Part shown: in pieces, positions 7,689 through 15,506 of the stretch
Position numbering within the stretch: the first letter of the stretch is position 1
Layout of the letters: the number at the start of each line of letters is the position of its first letter
NCBI GenBank assembly: GCA_900765525.1
Contig: CAAFRY010000131.1
Location: 1-26,082 of the forward strand
Origin: an uncultured Blautia sp.
GTDB taxonomy: Bacteria > Bacillota > Clostridia > Lachnospirales > Lachnospiraceae
Direction of reading: 5' to 3'
DNA length: 26,082 nucleotides
Position numbers and translations under genes: made by a program
The notes under the pieces: model-generated
What the model saw: the letters and a program-made list of their open reading frames with translations, nothing else
Databases searched by the model: none
What the model was told of the DNA's origin: nothing

Positions 7689-8348
7689 TTAATTATCCAG
7701 GCCATCCAGATTGATTCCTTTGGGTTTTTCCATATGGAGCATTGTAATCCGGTAGATTTGAGATGTGTTTCCATATTTCATATGTTCTAAAATCTGAGTA
7801 TGCTCCCAAAGGGTATCCTGCATCCGGCCTTCATGAGCCAGGGATAAAAAAGCTAGGCGGCGGATTTGATAGAGATAGCTTTGGAATAACTCTATCAGAG
7901 TATGATTCTCAGAGTAACCTACAATCTCTAAATGGAACTGATTGTCAAGCTTTACAAAATCAGGTATGGATTGTGAAGTGTTTAAAATTTCCTTTTGTGT
8001 ATCCAACAATGCTTCCAACCTTTTAAATAGATTCTGAGCTTTGGGACTGCGATAATCCCCGGCAATCAGATAAGTGCAGTAGCCCTCAATAGCAGAACGT
8101 ACCTGAAAAGTTTCCTGAATATCCTGACGGTCCATCTGATGAAGGCAAAATCCTTTGCTGGGTATAATGTCAATATAGCGTTCCTGGGCCAGTCTGTGGA
8201 TAGCGTCCCGCATGGGAGTGCGGGAAATACCCAGCTCTTTGGCTACCTTTGTCTCAGAATATACCTGACTATAGGAAAGCGAATCAGAAAAAATCAACTC
8301 TTTTAAATATTCATAAGCTTTCTGCTGCAGTGGTTTAAATGTATTCAT
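7689..8348 (-). CDS. GntR-family transcriptional regulator, FadR/FCD subfamily
   Basis: 219 residues. The N-terminal winged helix-turn-helix spans about residues 8-75 and includes KVAKELGISRTPMRDAIHRLAQERYIDIIPSKGF. The all-alpha FCD ligand domain follows, with the metal-site residues of DNQFHLEIV, the later EHTQILEHM and a C-terminal MLHME. FCD regulators usually sense organic or sugar acids, which fits the acid-sugar enzymes encoded divergently. The start is ATG 8348, with AGAGGA upstream on the minus strand. Its likely operator is the CGGTATACCG palindrome present in both downstream promoters (8553-8566 and 11257-11266). No comparably good copy is seen at its own promoter; a half site CGGTAT at 8437-8442 is the closest. 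Confidence 0.9.
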   Translation of the reverse strand: MNTFKPLQQKAYEYLKELIFSDSLSYSQVYSETKVAKELGISRTPMRDAIHRLAQERYIDIIPSKGFCLHQMDRQDIQETFQVRSAIEGYCTYLIAGDYRSPKAQNLFKRLEALLDTQKEILNTSQSIPDFVKLDNQFHLEIVGYSENHTLIELFQSYLYQIRRLAFLSLAHEGRMQDTLWEHTQILEHMKYGNTSQIYRITMLHMEKPKGINLDGLDN

Positions 8349-8549
8349 ATAAAATCCTCTTTTGATTCGAATTACTTACTCTGACAGACCCTATGTAAAA
8401 AGTTTGTAGGGCTATATGTAAGAAAATAGTCTATATCGGTATTCTTAGTATATAAGGGGCGTTTAGCTTTTTATATACTGAGAGTATCATAAAATAATTT
8501 TAAACGATAGAATGAGGAAGGTCAATGACAAGAGGATTATTCTTTTATC

Positions 8550-8579
8550 TTGACCGGTATACCGGTATGCTGATATAAT
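8550..8579 (+). promoter_or_regulatory. Promoter of the dehydrogenase/acid-sugar kinase unit
   Basis: TTGACC (8550-8555), an 18-bp spacer and TATAAT (8574-8579). The spacer is mostly filled by a palindromic operator, which implies repression by occlusion. Confidence 0.75.
8553..8566. promoter_or_regulatory. Putative GntR operator, perfect 14-bp palindrome
   Basis: ACCGGTATACCGGT. The central GTATAC is typical of FadR-type GntR operators. The same core (CGGTATACCG) recurs in the promoter at 11248-11276. Assignment to the adjacent GntR protein is an inference. Confidence 0.7.
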
Positions 8580-8612
8580 GGAAGCAAATACAATGGAAAG
8601 GTGGTAGCAAAA

Positions 8613-9503
8613 ATGGAAAAAGTAGGATTTGTGGGCCTGGGAATTATGGGAAAACCTATGGCAAAAAATCTAATACGAGCTGGAATTGAGTTATGGGTGA
8701 ATGACTTGAACAGAGAAGCTGTGGAGGAACTGGAGGCAGAGGGAGCCCATAGCATTAGTTTGGAAAAAATGGGGAAAGAGTGTTCTATTATTTTTCTCAT
8801 TCTACCTAACGGTTCTATTGTACACTCTGTACTTTTCGGAGAGGAGGGCTTGTGTTCTGGAATGAGAGAGGGAACTTTGGTGTGTGATATGAGTTCTGTA
8901 ACACCTTCAGAGTCTAGGAGATGTGCTTCTGAACTAGAAAAAATAGGTGTAAGGTTTGTAGATGCCCCTGTAAGCGGCGGCGAGCCTAAAGCTATAGACG
9001 GAACACTGGCCTTTATGGTAGGAGGTAAGACCATAGATTTTCAAAGACTAGAAGAATATCTTTATAAGATGGGAAGCACTGCAAATTTAGTGGGAGATTG
9101 GGGTAGCGGGAGTGTGGCCAAGCTGGCTAATCAGATTATTGTGAATATGAATATAGCGGCACTTTCAGAGGCCTTTGTATTTGCAACAAAAGCAGGGGTA
9201 GACCCGGAAAAAGTATATCAGGCAATTCGAGGAGGCCTGGCAGGAAGTACAGTGATGGACGCCAAACTGCCTATGATATTAGAGAGAAACTTTAAACCGG
9301 GAGGGAAAATTTCCATTAACCATAAAGATATAAAAAATGTTATGAACACAGCTCATGAAATAGATGTGCCTCTGCCTTTGACCAGTGAATTATTTGAAAT
9401 AATGCAGGCTTTAAAGGTGGACGGCCACATGGATGAGGACCACGGGGGAATTATCCAGTATTTCGAAAAGCTGGCGCATGTAACAGTAAGGAAACAAGAT
9501 TGA
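8613..9503 (+). CDS. GarR/LtnD-like NAD(P)-dependent beta-hydroxyacid dehydrogenase
   Basis: 296 residues with the start at ATG 8613 after AAAGGTGG. An in-frame GTG at 8601 overlaps that ribosome site and is rejected. The N-terminal Rossmann motif is VGFVGLGIMGKPMAKNL. The substrate-binding motif of the 3-hydroxyisobutyrate dehydrogenase family is DAPVSGGEPKAIDGTL, and the catalytic lysine lies in GSGSVAKLANQI. Family members act on tartronate semialdehyde, 3-hydroxyisobutyrate or L-threonate. Pairing with a DUF1537 kinase points to a tetronate dehydrogenase (LtnD type, giving 2-oxo- or 3-oxo-tetronate). Genomic context, not sequence alone, drives that substrate guess. Confidence 0.85.
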   Translation: MEKVGFVGLGIMGKPMAKNLIRAGIELWVNDLNREAVEELEAEGAHSISLEKMGKECSIIFLILPNGSIVHSVLFGEEGLCSGMREGTLVCDMSSVTPSESRRCASELEKIGVRFVDAPVSGGEPKAIDGTLAFMVGGKTIDFQRLEEYLYKMGSTANLVGDWGSGSVAKLANQIIVNMNIAALSEAFVFATKAGVDPEKVYQAIRGGLAGSTVMDAKLPMILERNFKPGGKISINHKDIKNVMNTAHEIDVPLPLTSELFEIMQALKVDGHMDEDHGGIIQYFEKLAHVTVRKQD

Positions 9504-9525
9504 GAATATACGGGGGATGAAAAAC

Positions 9526-10950
9526 ATGGAGGTTTGTGCGGAAATATTGAAAAAGTACCCTATTCCAGATATAAAAGCTATAGACCAGATGCTAGCTCAG
9601 GAGCTGGAAAAAAACAAGAGTAAAGTGATTGTGTTAGATGATGACCCTACAGGTGTGCAGACTGTACATGATATTTGGGTGTTTACTAAGTGGACGGAAG
9701 AGATTTTGGAGAAAGGATTCAGGTCGGATGAAAGGGTGTTTTATATACTTACTAATTCAAGAGCCATGACCGAACAGGAGACCTGGGCGCTGCACAAGGA
9801 AATAGCGGAGAATATTGAAATCGTTTCAGTGAAGACAGGCATACCATATATACTAATAAGCAGAAGCGATTCTACATTGCGAGGACATTTTCCTTTAGAA
9901 ACAGAAACTTTAAGAAAGACCATTGAGAGCAGAGGGAGGATGAAATTCCACGGGGAAATTTTATGCCCCTTTTTTAAAGAAGGGGGCAGATTTACTGTGG
10001 ATGATATACACTATGTTCAGATGGGAGACCGGTTGGTTCCTGCAGCAGAAACAGAATTTGCAAAGGATAAGACTTTTTCTTATTCCTCTTCGGATTTAAA
10101 GGCTTACATTCAAGAGAAAACAGGAGGGAAATATCAGAAGGAAAAAGTTTGCTCAGTATCACTGGAAGACTTAAAGGCAGTCAATGTTGACAAAATCCAG
10201 AAGCAGCTTTTGGAAGCGGATAATTTTTCGAAAATCGTTGTCAATGCCACAGACTATTGTGATATAAAGGTATTTTCCGTGGCTGTTTACAGAGCAATGG
10301 AAAAGGGGAAAAAATTTATTTTTCGTTCTGCCGCTGCTTTGGTTAAGGAAATGGGGGGAATTAAGGAGCGACCTTTACTAACCCGGGTAGAGCTGATAAA
10401 AAAGGATACTAGAGCGGGAGGTGTGGTGGTCATAGGCTCCCACACAGAGAAGACAACCAAACAAATGGAGAGGTTGTCTTACTTGAAAAATGTGGAAATG
10501 ATTCCTTTTAATTCGGATTTAGTTTTGAAAGAGGAGGAATTTAAGGATGAAATAGACAGAACAGTAGAAAAGATAGCACAGATAATTGCAGAAAGAAAGA
10601 CAGCAGTAGTATATACAAGGAGAAAGTTATTATCTCTCCCCGGAGAGACAAAGGAAGAGGCCCTTCGGAAGTCCGTTAGGATTTCTGAAGGAGTCCAGTC
10701 TTTGGTTGCGAAATTAAAAACAGAGCCGGCTTTTATCCTTGCAAAGGGAGGTATTACCTCCAGTGACATAGGAACAAAAGCTCTGAAAGTGGAGGCGGCT
10801 CGGGTCATGGGGCAAATATGTCCGGGAATTCCTGTTTGGAGAACTGGGATGGAAAGTAAATTTCCGGGAATCCCTTATGTGATTTTCCCCGGGAACGTAG
10901 GAGAAGTGGACACCTTAGAAAAGACGGTAAGGGTATTGACGGGAGAATAA
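9526..10950 (+). CDS. DUF1537 four-carbon acid sugar kinase (OtnK-like)
   Basis: 474 residues from ATG 9526. The upstream ATG at 9517 abuts the ribosome site CGGGGG (9511-9516) with no spacing and is rejected. The N-terminal sugar-binding domain has the hallmark LDDDPTGVQTVHD and SRSDSTLRGHFPLE. The C-terminal nucleotide-binding domain has GSHTEKTTKQ, AKGGITSSDIG and the closing PGNVGEVDTLE. Characterised members phosphorylate 3-oxo-tetronate or D-threonate in tetronate catabolism. It lies 22 bp after the dehydrogenase and in the same transcript. The aldolase/decarboxylase (OtnC), isomerase (OtnI) or PdxA2 that usually completes the pathway is not in this window. Confidence 0.88.
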   Translation: MEVCAEILKKYPIPDIKAIDQMLAQELEKNKSKVIVLDDDPTGVQTVHDIWVFTKWTEEILEKGFRSDERVFYILTNSRAMTEQETWALHKEIAENIEIVSVKTGIPYILISRSDSTLRGHFPLETETLRKTIESRGRMKFHGEILCPFFKEGGRFTVDDIHYVQMGDRLVPAAETEFAKDKTFSYSSSDLKAYIQEKTGGKYQKEKVCSVSLEDLKAVNVDKIQKQLLEADNFSKIVVNATDYCDIKVFSVAVYRAMEKGKKFIFRSAAALVKEMGGIKERPLLTRVELIKKDTRAGGVVVIGSHTEKTTKQMERLSYLKNVEMIPFNSDLVLKEEEFKDEIDRTVEKIAQIIAERKTAVVYTRRKLLSLPGETKEEALRKSVRISEGVQSLVAKLKTEPAFILAKGGITSSDIGTKALKVEAARVMGQICPGIPVWRTGMESKFPGIPYVIFPGNVGEVDTLEKTVRVLTGE

Positions 10951-11010
10951 ATTACTATGGGCAGGAATATCTGCCTAAAGAGAATTTATTTGAGGATTAA
11001 AACGTTGAAG

Positions 11011-11060
11011 GACTGTTTCGTAGAGTAGAAGAATTCTATTTCCTGCGGAACAGTCTTTTT
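11011..11060 (+). terminator. Rho-independent terminator after the DUF1537 kinase
   Basis: GACTGTTTCG (11011-11020) pairs with CGGAACAGTC (11046-11055), one G-U included, and is followed directly by TTTTT. A small inner stem (TAGAA/TTCTA) fits in the loop. The remaining sequence up to the next promoter, 11061-11247, shows nothing I can name. Confidence 0.75.
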
Positions 11061-11247
11061 ACTATTTCTAGAGGTGTATTTACAATATCAGATATATAGG
11101 CATACTTTTAAAAAAAGGGAACAGTTGGAATGTTTCTTTGTTAATCAAAAGAACAAAAAAATGGAAAATGCTGGATGAATAGCATTGTGAGAATGCATAA
11201 AAGTAATTCAAAAATATCTTATAAATTGACGAAAATGCAAGAAAGAA

Positions 11248-11276
11248 TTGACATGGCGGTATACCGGATGTAAAAT
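11248..11276 (+). promoter_or_regulatory. Promoter of the nucleoside hydrolase-transporter unit
   Basis: TTGACA (11248-11253), a 17-bp spacer and TAAAAT (11271-11276). The spacer contains the palindrome shared with the promoter at 8550. Confidence 0.8.
11257..11266. promoter_or_regulatory. Second copy of the putative GntR operator
   Basis: CGGTATACCG, a perfect 10-bp palindrome centred between -35 and -10 and identical to the core at 8553-8566. Confidence 0.68.
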
Positions 11277-11329
11277 ACATGCATAAGAAAACACTTTAAG
11301 AAAATATTTTCCTAATGTATCAAAGAAAA

Positions 11330-11343
11330 CGCAAGCGCTTGCA
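11330..11343. promoter_or_regulatory. CcpA cre-like / LacI-family operator
   Basis: CGCAAGCGCTTGCA contains the perfect palindrome GCAAGCGCTTGC and matches the cre consensus TGWAARCGYTWNCA in its core. It lies about 50 bp downstream of the expected transcription start and 20 bp before the hydrolase gene, a position typical of roadblock-type carbon catabolite repression. No LacI-family gene is in the window, so CcpA is the likely ligand, but a distant RbsR-like regulator is possible. Confidence 0.65.
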
Positions 11344-11363
11344 TCACAAGGAAAGGAGAAGGC

Positions 11364-12335
11364 ATGGAGAAAGAAACACAAAATGGAGTAGTGTTTAGAA
11401 GTTCAGATGTAAATGCTATGAGCATTGACAATGAGGAATTGGTAAGAAGACTAAAAAAACCGGTAGGTATGGTGGACGTGGTTCTCGACACAGATACATT
11501 TAATGAGATAGATGACCAGTTTGCTCTGGCCTATCTGATTAAGTCAGACGAAAAGCTAAACTTAAAAGCTATCTATGCAGCCCCCTTCTACAATGAAAAA
11601 TCTACGGGGCCTAAAGATGGCATGGAGAAAAGCTATGAGGAAATCATGAATGTGTTAAGCCTTATAGAACGTGAAGACTTAAAAGCTTCCGTGTTTAAAG
11701 GCTCTGAGGAATATCTGCCTTCTGAAAAAGAGGCGGTGGACTCGCCGGCCGCCAGGGACCTGGTGGAGAGAGCCAAAAGTTATAATAAGGAAAATCCTTT
11801 ATATGTGATAGCTATAGGTGCCATTACCAATATTGCCTCAGCGCTGCTTATGGACCCTAGTCTAGTAGAACGAGTCGTAGTTATCTGGCTGGGAGGAAAT
11901 GCATATTTTTGGCCTCACAATAAAGAGTTTAATTTATATCAGGATGTAGCAGGGGCCAGAGTATTATTTGGAAGCGGCGTTCCCGTAGTACAGCTTCCCT
12001 GTATGGGTGTGGTTTCTGCTTTTACTACCAGCGGACCAGAATTAGAATATCATCTAAGGGGCAAAAATAAACTGTGTGATTATCTAATAGATGTTACTAC
12101 AGCAGAGGCTAAGGAAACTTATGGTGGTGCTACCTGGACAAGGGCTATATGGGATGTGACAGCAGTAGCATGGCTTTTAGATGGGGATTTTATGTATGAC
12201 TGTTTAAAGCACAGTCCCGTAGCAGAGTACGATGACAGATATGCTTTTGACGATACTCGACATTTTATCAAGTATGTTTATCACATTAAGAGAGATAATC
12301 TTTTTGCAGATTTGTTCAGAAAGCTTACAAAGTAA
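11364..12335 (+). CDS. Nucleoside hydrolase-family protein, atypical subgroup
   Basis: 323 residues, starting at ATG 11364 after GGAAAGGAG. Members hydrolyse the N-glycosidic bond of ribonucleosides. The calcium-binding N-terminal signature is stretched: DTDTFNEIDDQFA (Asp42, 44, 50, 51) instead of DTDPGxDDxxA. Other expected elements are present: IGAITNIA, EFNLYQDVAGARVLF, and the C-terminal Asp of IWDVTAVAWLL (Asp264). The residue before that Asp, usually a catalytic His, is Trp263, as in inosine-adenosine-guanosine-preferring hydrolases, where a Trp stacks on the base. The substrate is not established. It heads an operon with a sugar-type ABC importer and a ribokinase, so uptake and cleavage of a ribosylated compound is the best guess. 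Confidence 0.85.
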   Translation: MEKETQNGVVFRSSDVNAMSIDNEELVRRLKKPVGMVDVVLDTDTFNEIDDQFALAYLIKSDEKLNLKAIYAAPFYNEKSTGPKDGMEKSYEEIMNVLSLIEREDLKASVFKGSEEYLPSEKEAVDSPAARDLVERAKSYNKENPLYVIAIGAITNIASALLMDPSLVERVVVIWLGGNAYFWPHNKEFNLYQDVAGARVLFGSGVPVVQLPCMGVVSAFTTSGPELEYHLRGKNKLCDYLIDVTTAEAKETYGGATWTRAIWDVTAVAWLLDGDFMYDCLKHSPVAEYDDRYAFDDTRHFIKYVYHIKRDNLFADLFRKLTK

Positions 12336-12352
12336 AGGAAGGGAGAGTTTAT

Positions 12353-13675
12353 ATGAAATTAAGAAAATTAACAGCATTAGGTTTAAGTGTAGTGATGGCT
12401 GGAGCATTAGGATTGACTGCATGTGGGAATTCGGAAGACAGTAGCGGTGGCGGGTCTGGAGATGGAGATACCGTAACTCTGAAGTGGGTATCCCAGGGAA
12501 CAGGAGAAGATGGATGGGAGGGCCTGACAAGGCCTATTCTAGAAGCTTATGAGGAAGATACAGGAGTTCATATTGAAGCAGAGTTTTATTCTTTCAATGA
12601 TTTATTTGAAGTAATTGAAACAAAGGCAGCATCAGGAAGTGCAGATTTTGATGTTATGAGCGTGGATGTAACCTATGTTGCAAAATACGGTACCAGCGGC
12701 TATCTGGAACCTTTGGACGAGTATTTTTCCGATGAAGAAAAAGCAGAATGGGACGATGCTTCTTATCAGGCAGGTGTGTGGGAGGACAAGATGTACGCAG
12801 CTCCAATGAATACCTCAACCCAGGAATTATACTATAATAAAACACTTTTAGACGAAGCCGGAATCACACTGCCGGAAAATGACGCAGAAAACAGACTGAC
12901 CTATGAACAGGTAGCAGACTTGGCGAAGCAGGCTCAGGAAAAATTAGACCCCGACGGTTCCAGAGGAATTATTGGTTTTGACTTCCAGCAGGTAAGCCGG
13001 GTTTACCAGATGAATATGCTGGCGAATTCTCTGGGCGGAGCAAATATCGGAGACGACGGCTATACATTAGATGGAGTTATCAATACGGAGCCTTGGATAG
13101 AAGCAATGACCTGGTACCAAAATCTGGTAAAAGATGGAATTGCCTCCCAGGGGTATGATGCAGACCAGCTTCCAGACCAGTTTTATGCAGGAAATATGGT
13201 CTTCATGATGGGCGGAACCTGGACACCTACCAGTATGCAGACTGAAGACGAGATAGGATGTACCTATGCACCTTGCTTTGAAGGACATGAGGACCAGGTA
13301 GCTACCTCTACAGGAAGCTGGTACTTTGGAGTAAATTCTCAGTCTGAAAATAAGGATGCAGCGGCGGAATTTGTGAAATGGTTCACACTTGGAGAAGGCA
13401 GCGATATGTGGCTGGAGATTAACGGTGACGTACCAAGCCGTTTGGATAAACAGCAGGAAATCGCAGATAATCCGGATGCCAGCCAGGATATGAAGATTGC
13501 AGCCTATGAAGCGGCAAATACAGCAGTTCCCCGTGCGGTAACACCTGTGTTCGGAGAATATTCTACTGCTTTAGACCAGGCTTGGGAGGACGTACGAAAC
13601 GGAGCAGATGTGGAAGAAGCGCTGGAAAATGCTATTGACCAGTATAATTCTGCCACAGCTTCCTATGAAAAATAG
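12353..13675 (+). CDS. ABC transporter substrate-binding lipoprotein, CUT1 type
   Basis: 440 residues. The signal peptide ends in a lipobox LTACG (Cys24), followed by a Ser/Gly-rich linker and a family 1 extracellular solute-binding fold that starts at VTLKWVSQGTGEDGW. It is tethered outside the cell and delivers solute to the two permeases encoded downstream. The ligand cannot be read from the sequence. Aromatic-rich stretches such as MMGGTWTPT and STGSWYFGVNS are typical of carbohydrate binders. CUT1 importers normally take glycosides or oligosaccharides, whereas nucleosides are usually handled by CUT2-like or BmpA systems, which is notable beside a nucleoside hydrolase. Confidence 0.9.
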   Translation: MKLRKLTALGLSVVMAGALGLTACGNSEDSSGGGSGDGDTVTLKWVSQGTGEDGWEGLTRPILEAYEEDTGVHIEAEFYSFNDLFEVIETKAASGSADFDVMSVDVTYVAKYGTSGYLEPLDEYFSDEEKAEWDDASYQAGVWEDKMYAAPMNTSTQELYYNKTLLDEAGITLPENDAENRLTYEQVADLAKQAQEKLDPDGSRGIIGFDFQQVSRVYQMNMLANSLGGANIGDDGYTLDGVINTEPWIEAMTWYQNLVKDGIASQGYDADQLPDQFYAGNMVFMMGGTWTPTSMQTEDEIGCTYAPCFEGHEDQVATSTGSWYFGVNSQSENKDAAAEFVKWFTLGEGSDMWLEINGDVPSRLDKQQEIADNPDASQDMKIAAYEAANTAVPRAVTPVFGEYSTALDQAWEDVRNGADVEEALENAIDQYNSATASYEK

Positions 13676-13699
13676 AAATTATTGAGGCAGAAGAATGGG

Positions 13700-13733
13700 A
13701 CAGCGGCGGCACGATAATCTCTGCCGCCGCTGT
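13700..13733 (+). terminator. Strong intercistronic hairpin after the binding-protein gene
   Basis: ACAGCGGCGGCA (13700-13711) pairs perfectly with TGCCGCCGCTGT (13722-13733) around a 10-nt loop, followed by the short U-rich TTGTCTG. The T-run is weak, so partial termination or 3'-end protection of the upstream mRNA is likely. This would give more binding protein than permease, as in malE-malF type operons. Confidence 0.75.
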
Positions 13734-13782
13734 TTGTCTGCACAGTGAGACGGTATTATCGTAATGGAATGAGGAGGTAAGT

Positions 13783-14640
13783 ATGGGCGGTATATATATA
13801 AAAAATAAATGGCTTCCATATGTTTTGATTTTGCCTACGGTACTGCTGATTTGTATCTTTAAAATATATCCTATTATAGACAGTATCCTACACAGCTTTT
13901 TATCAAACCAGGGTATTCCCACGCTGAATAATTATAAGGTTCTGTTTGCAGATAAAACCTTCTGGGAGTCCTTGGTGGTAACTTTAAAATTTAATGTGAT
14001 TATTATTCCACTGCAGCTGGTGATTGCTTTTATCATGGCTATGTTGGTAAATGTAAAGGTAAGAGGAATTGAGATTTTCCGCACCATGTTTTATCTTCCT
14101 TTTTGTATTTCCCTTACAGTAGCCACGGTTATCTGGGAAACTATGCTGAATGTAAATAATGGAGTAATGAACAGTCTTTTAGGAATTTTTGGAATAGAAA
14201 AAATAGGGTTTTTAATCGATAAAAGATATGCCCTACTCTCTATTATCTTGATTGCTTCCTGGAGAGGCTGCGCTTACTGGATGATGTTTTTCCTTGCAGG
14301 GCTGAAAGGAATTGACACTTCGGTTTATGAATCCGCTAAAATTGACGGTTCCGGTTTCTTTAGTACCCTGTTTCGAATTACCATTCCTTTATTAAAGAAT
14401 ACTCTGGTCTTTGTGGTGATTGCCAATACTACAGCCAATTTTCTCTTGTTCGCACCGATTCAGATTGCCACGGACGGAGGTCCTCAGGGCAGTACAAATG
14501 TGTTGATGTACGAAGCCTATAAGTCAGCGTTTAAGTATTCTAACAGACCTAGACAAGCCTGTATTGTTACTATTTTGCTGGTGATTATTATTTTTGTATG
14601 TTTTATACAGAACAGGTGTATGAAGGAAAAGGAGGTATAG
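13783..14640 (+). CDS. ABC sugar permease, MalF/UgpA type
   Basis: 285 residues with about six transmembrane helices, starting with KNKWLPYVLILPTVLLICIF. The cytoplasmic EAA loop that contacts the ATPase reads YESAKIDGSGFFSTLFRITIPLL. ATG 13783 is preceded by GAGGAGG. The gene lies behind the intercistronic hairpin and 3 bp before the second permease. No ATPase gene is in the operon; a shared MsmK/UgpC-like ATPase encoded elsewhere probably energises it. Confidence 0.92.
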   Translation: MGGIYIKNKWLPYVLILPTVLLICIFKIYPIIDSILHSFLSNQGIPTLNNYKVLFADKTFWESLVVTLKFNVIIIPLQLVIAFIMAMLVNVKVRGIEIFRTMFYLPFCISLTVATVIWETMLNVNNGVMNSLLGIFGIEKIGFLIDKRYALLSIILIASWRGCAYWMMFFLAGLKGIDTSVYESAKIDGSGFFSTLFRITIPLLKNTLVFVVIANTTANFLLFAPIQIATDGGPQGSTNVLMYEAYKSAFKYSNRPRQACIVTILLVIIIFVCFIQNRCMKEKEV

Positions 14641-14643
14641 GAG

Positions 14644-15492
14644 ATGACATTAAAACAAAAGAGAATATCAAAAAAAATTATTATCTATATTGTTTTAGTT
14701 ATTATGGCTATTGTTTCTTTGTTTCCTATTTTCTTCTGCCTTTCCGCTTCTTTGAGAACACAAGAGGATTTGTTTAAGTATATGTTTCCTTTTACACTTC
14801 GCTCCTTGATTCCAACGGACGTGACAGGAACAAATTATGTAGCTATTTTTACGGAATATGAATTTTGGCGGCCAATCGTAAATACTCTGATTGTAACAGC
14901 CTTTACCATTGTTTTTGGATGTATCATTAATTCTATGGCCGGCTTTGCTTTTACTTGCTTTGAATTTAAAGGAAAAAAACTTTTTTATCCTTTAGTTCTG
15001 GTTTCTTTTATGGTTCCCTTTGAAGCCATTGCCATTCCGTTGTATAATGTAGCAAACAGCTTCGGTATGGTGGATACCTATGCCGGTATGATTATTCCTG
15101 CTGTGGCAAATGGCTTAGTGACCTTTTTATTTATTCAGTTTTTTAAAGATATTCCACCCAGTCTTATTGAGGCGGCCCGTGTGGACGGGGCAAAGTGGCC
15201 TGCGATTTTCTTAAAAATCATAGTTCCCATTTCTGTTCCTGTATTTATTACTGCTGGGTTAATGGTGTTTATGGACCAGTGGAATTCATACCTTTGGCCG
15301 TTATTAGTAGCCAGGTCAAAAGAGATTCGGACCATTCAGATAGCTATCAGCCAGTTCAGCGGCGAACGTTCTATAAAATGGACGTATATTTATGCGGGCT
15401 CTATGGTTTCTGCAATAATACCGATAGCATTGTTCCTGCCCTTCCAGAAATACTTTGTAGAAGGAATTACAGCGGGCAGTGTAAAAGGGTGA
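14644..15492 (+). CDS. ABC sugar permease, MalG/UgpE type
   Basis: 282 residues with six predicted membrane helices, beginning with a basic segment and IIIYIVLVIMAIVSLFPIFF. The EAA loop is EAARVDGAKWPAIFLKIIVPIS. The C-terminus FFVEGITAGSVKG-like ending (YFVEGITAGSVKG) is characteristic of MalG-type CUT1 permeases. It follows the partner permease by 3 bp with the ribosome site GGAGG upstream, and is followed 14 bp later by the ribokinase. Confidence 0.92.
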   Translation: MTLKQKRISKKIIIYIVLVIMAIVSLFPIFFCLSASLRTQEDLFKYMFPFTLRSLIPTDVTGTNYVAIFTEYEFWRPIVNTLIVTAFTIVFGCIINSMAGFAFTCFEFKGKKLFYPLVLVSFMVPFEAIAIPLYNVANSFGMVDTYAGMIIPAVANGLVTFLFIQFFKDIPPSLIEAARVDGAKWPAIFLKIIVPISVPVFITAGLMVFMDQWNSYLWPLLVARSKEIRTIQIAISQFSGERSIKWTYIYAGSMVSAIIPIALFLPFQKYFVEGITAGSVKG

Positions 15493-15506
15493 TGAGGTGA
15501 GAAGTT

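Noticed and set aside
9517..9525. ATG 9517 as start of the DUF1537 kinase
   Set aside because: It directly abuts the G-rich ribosome site with zero spacing. ATG 9526 has 9-bp spacing.
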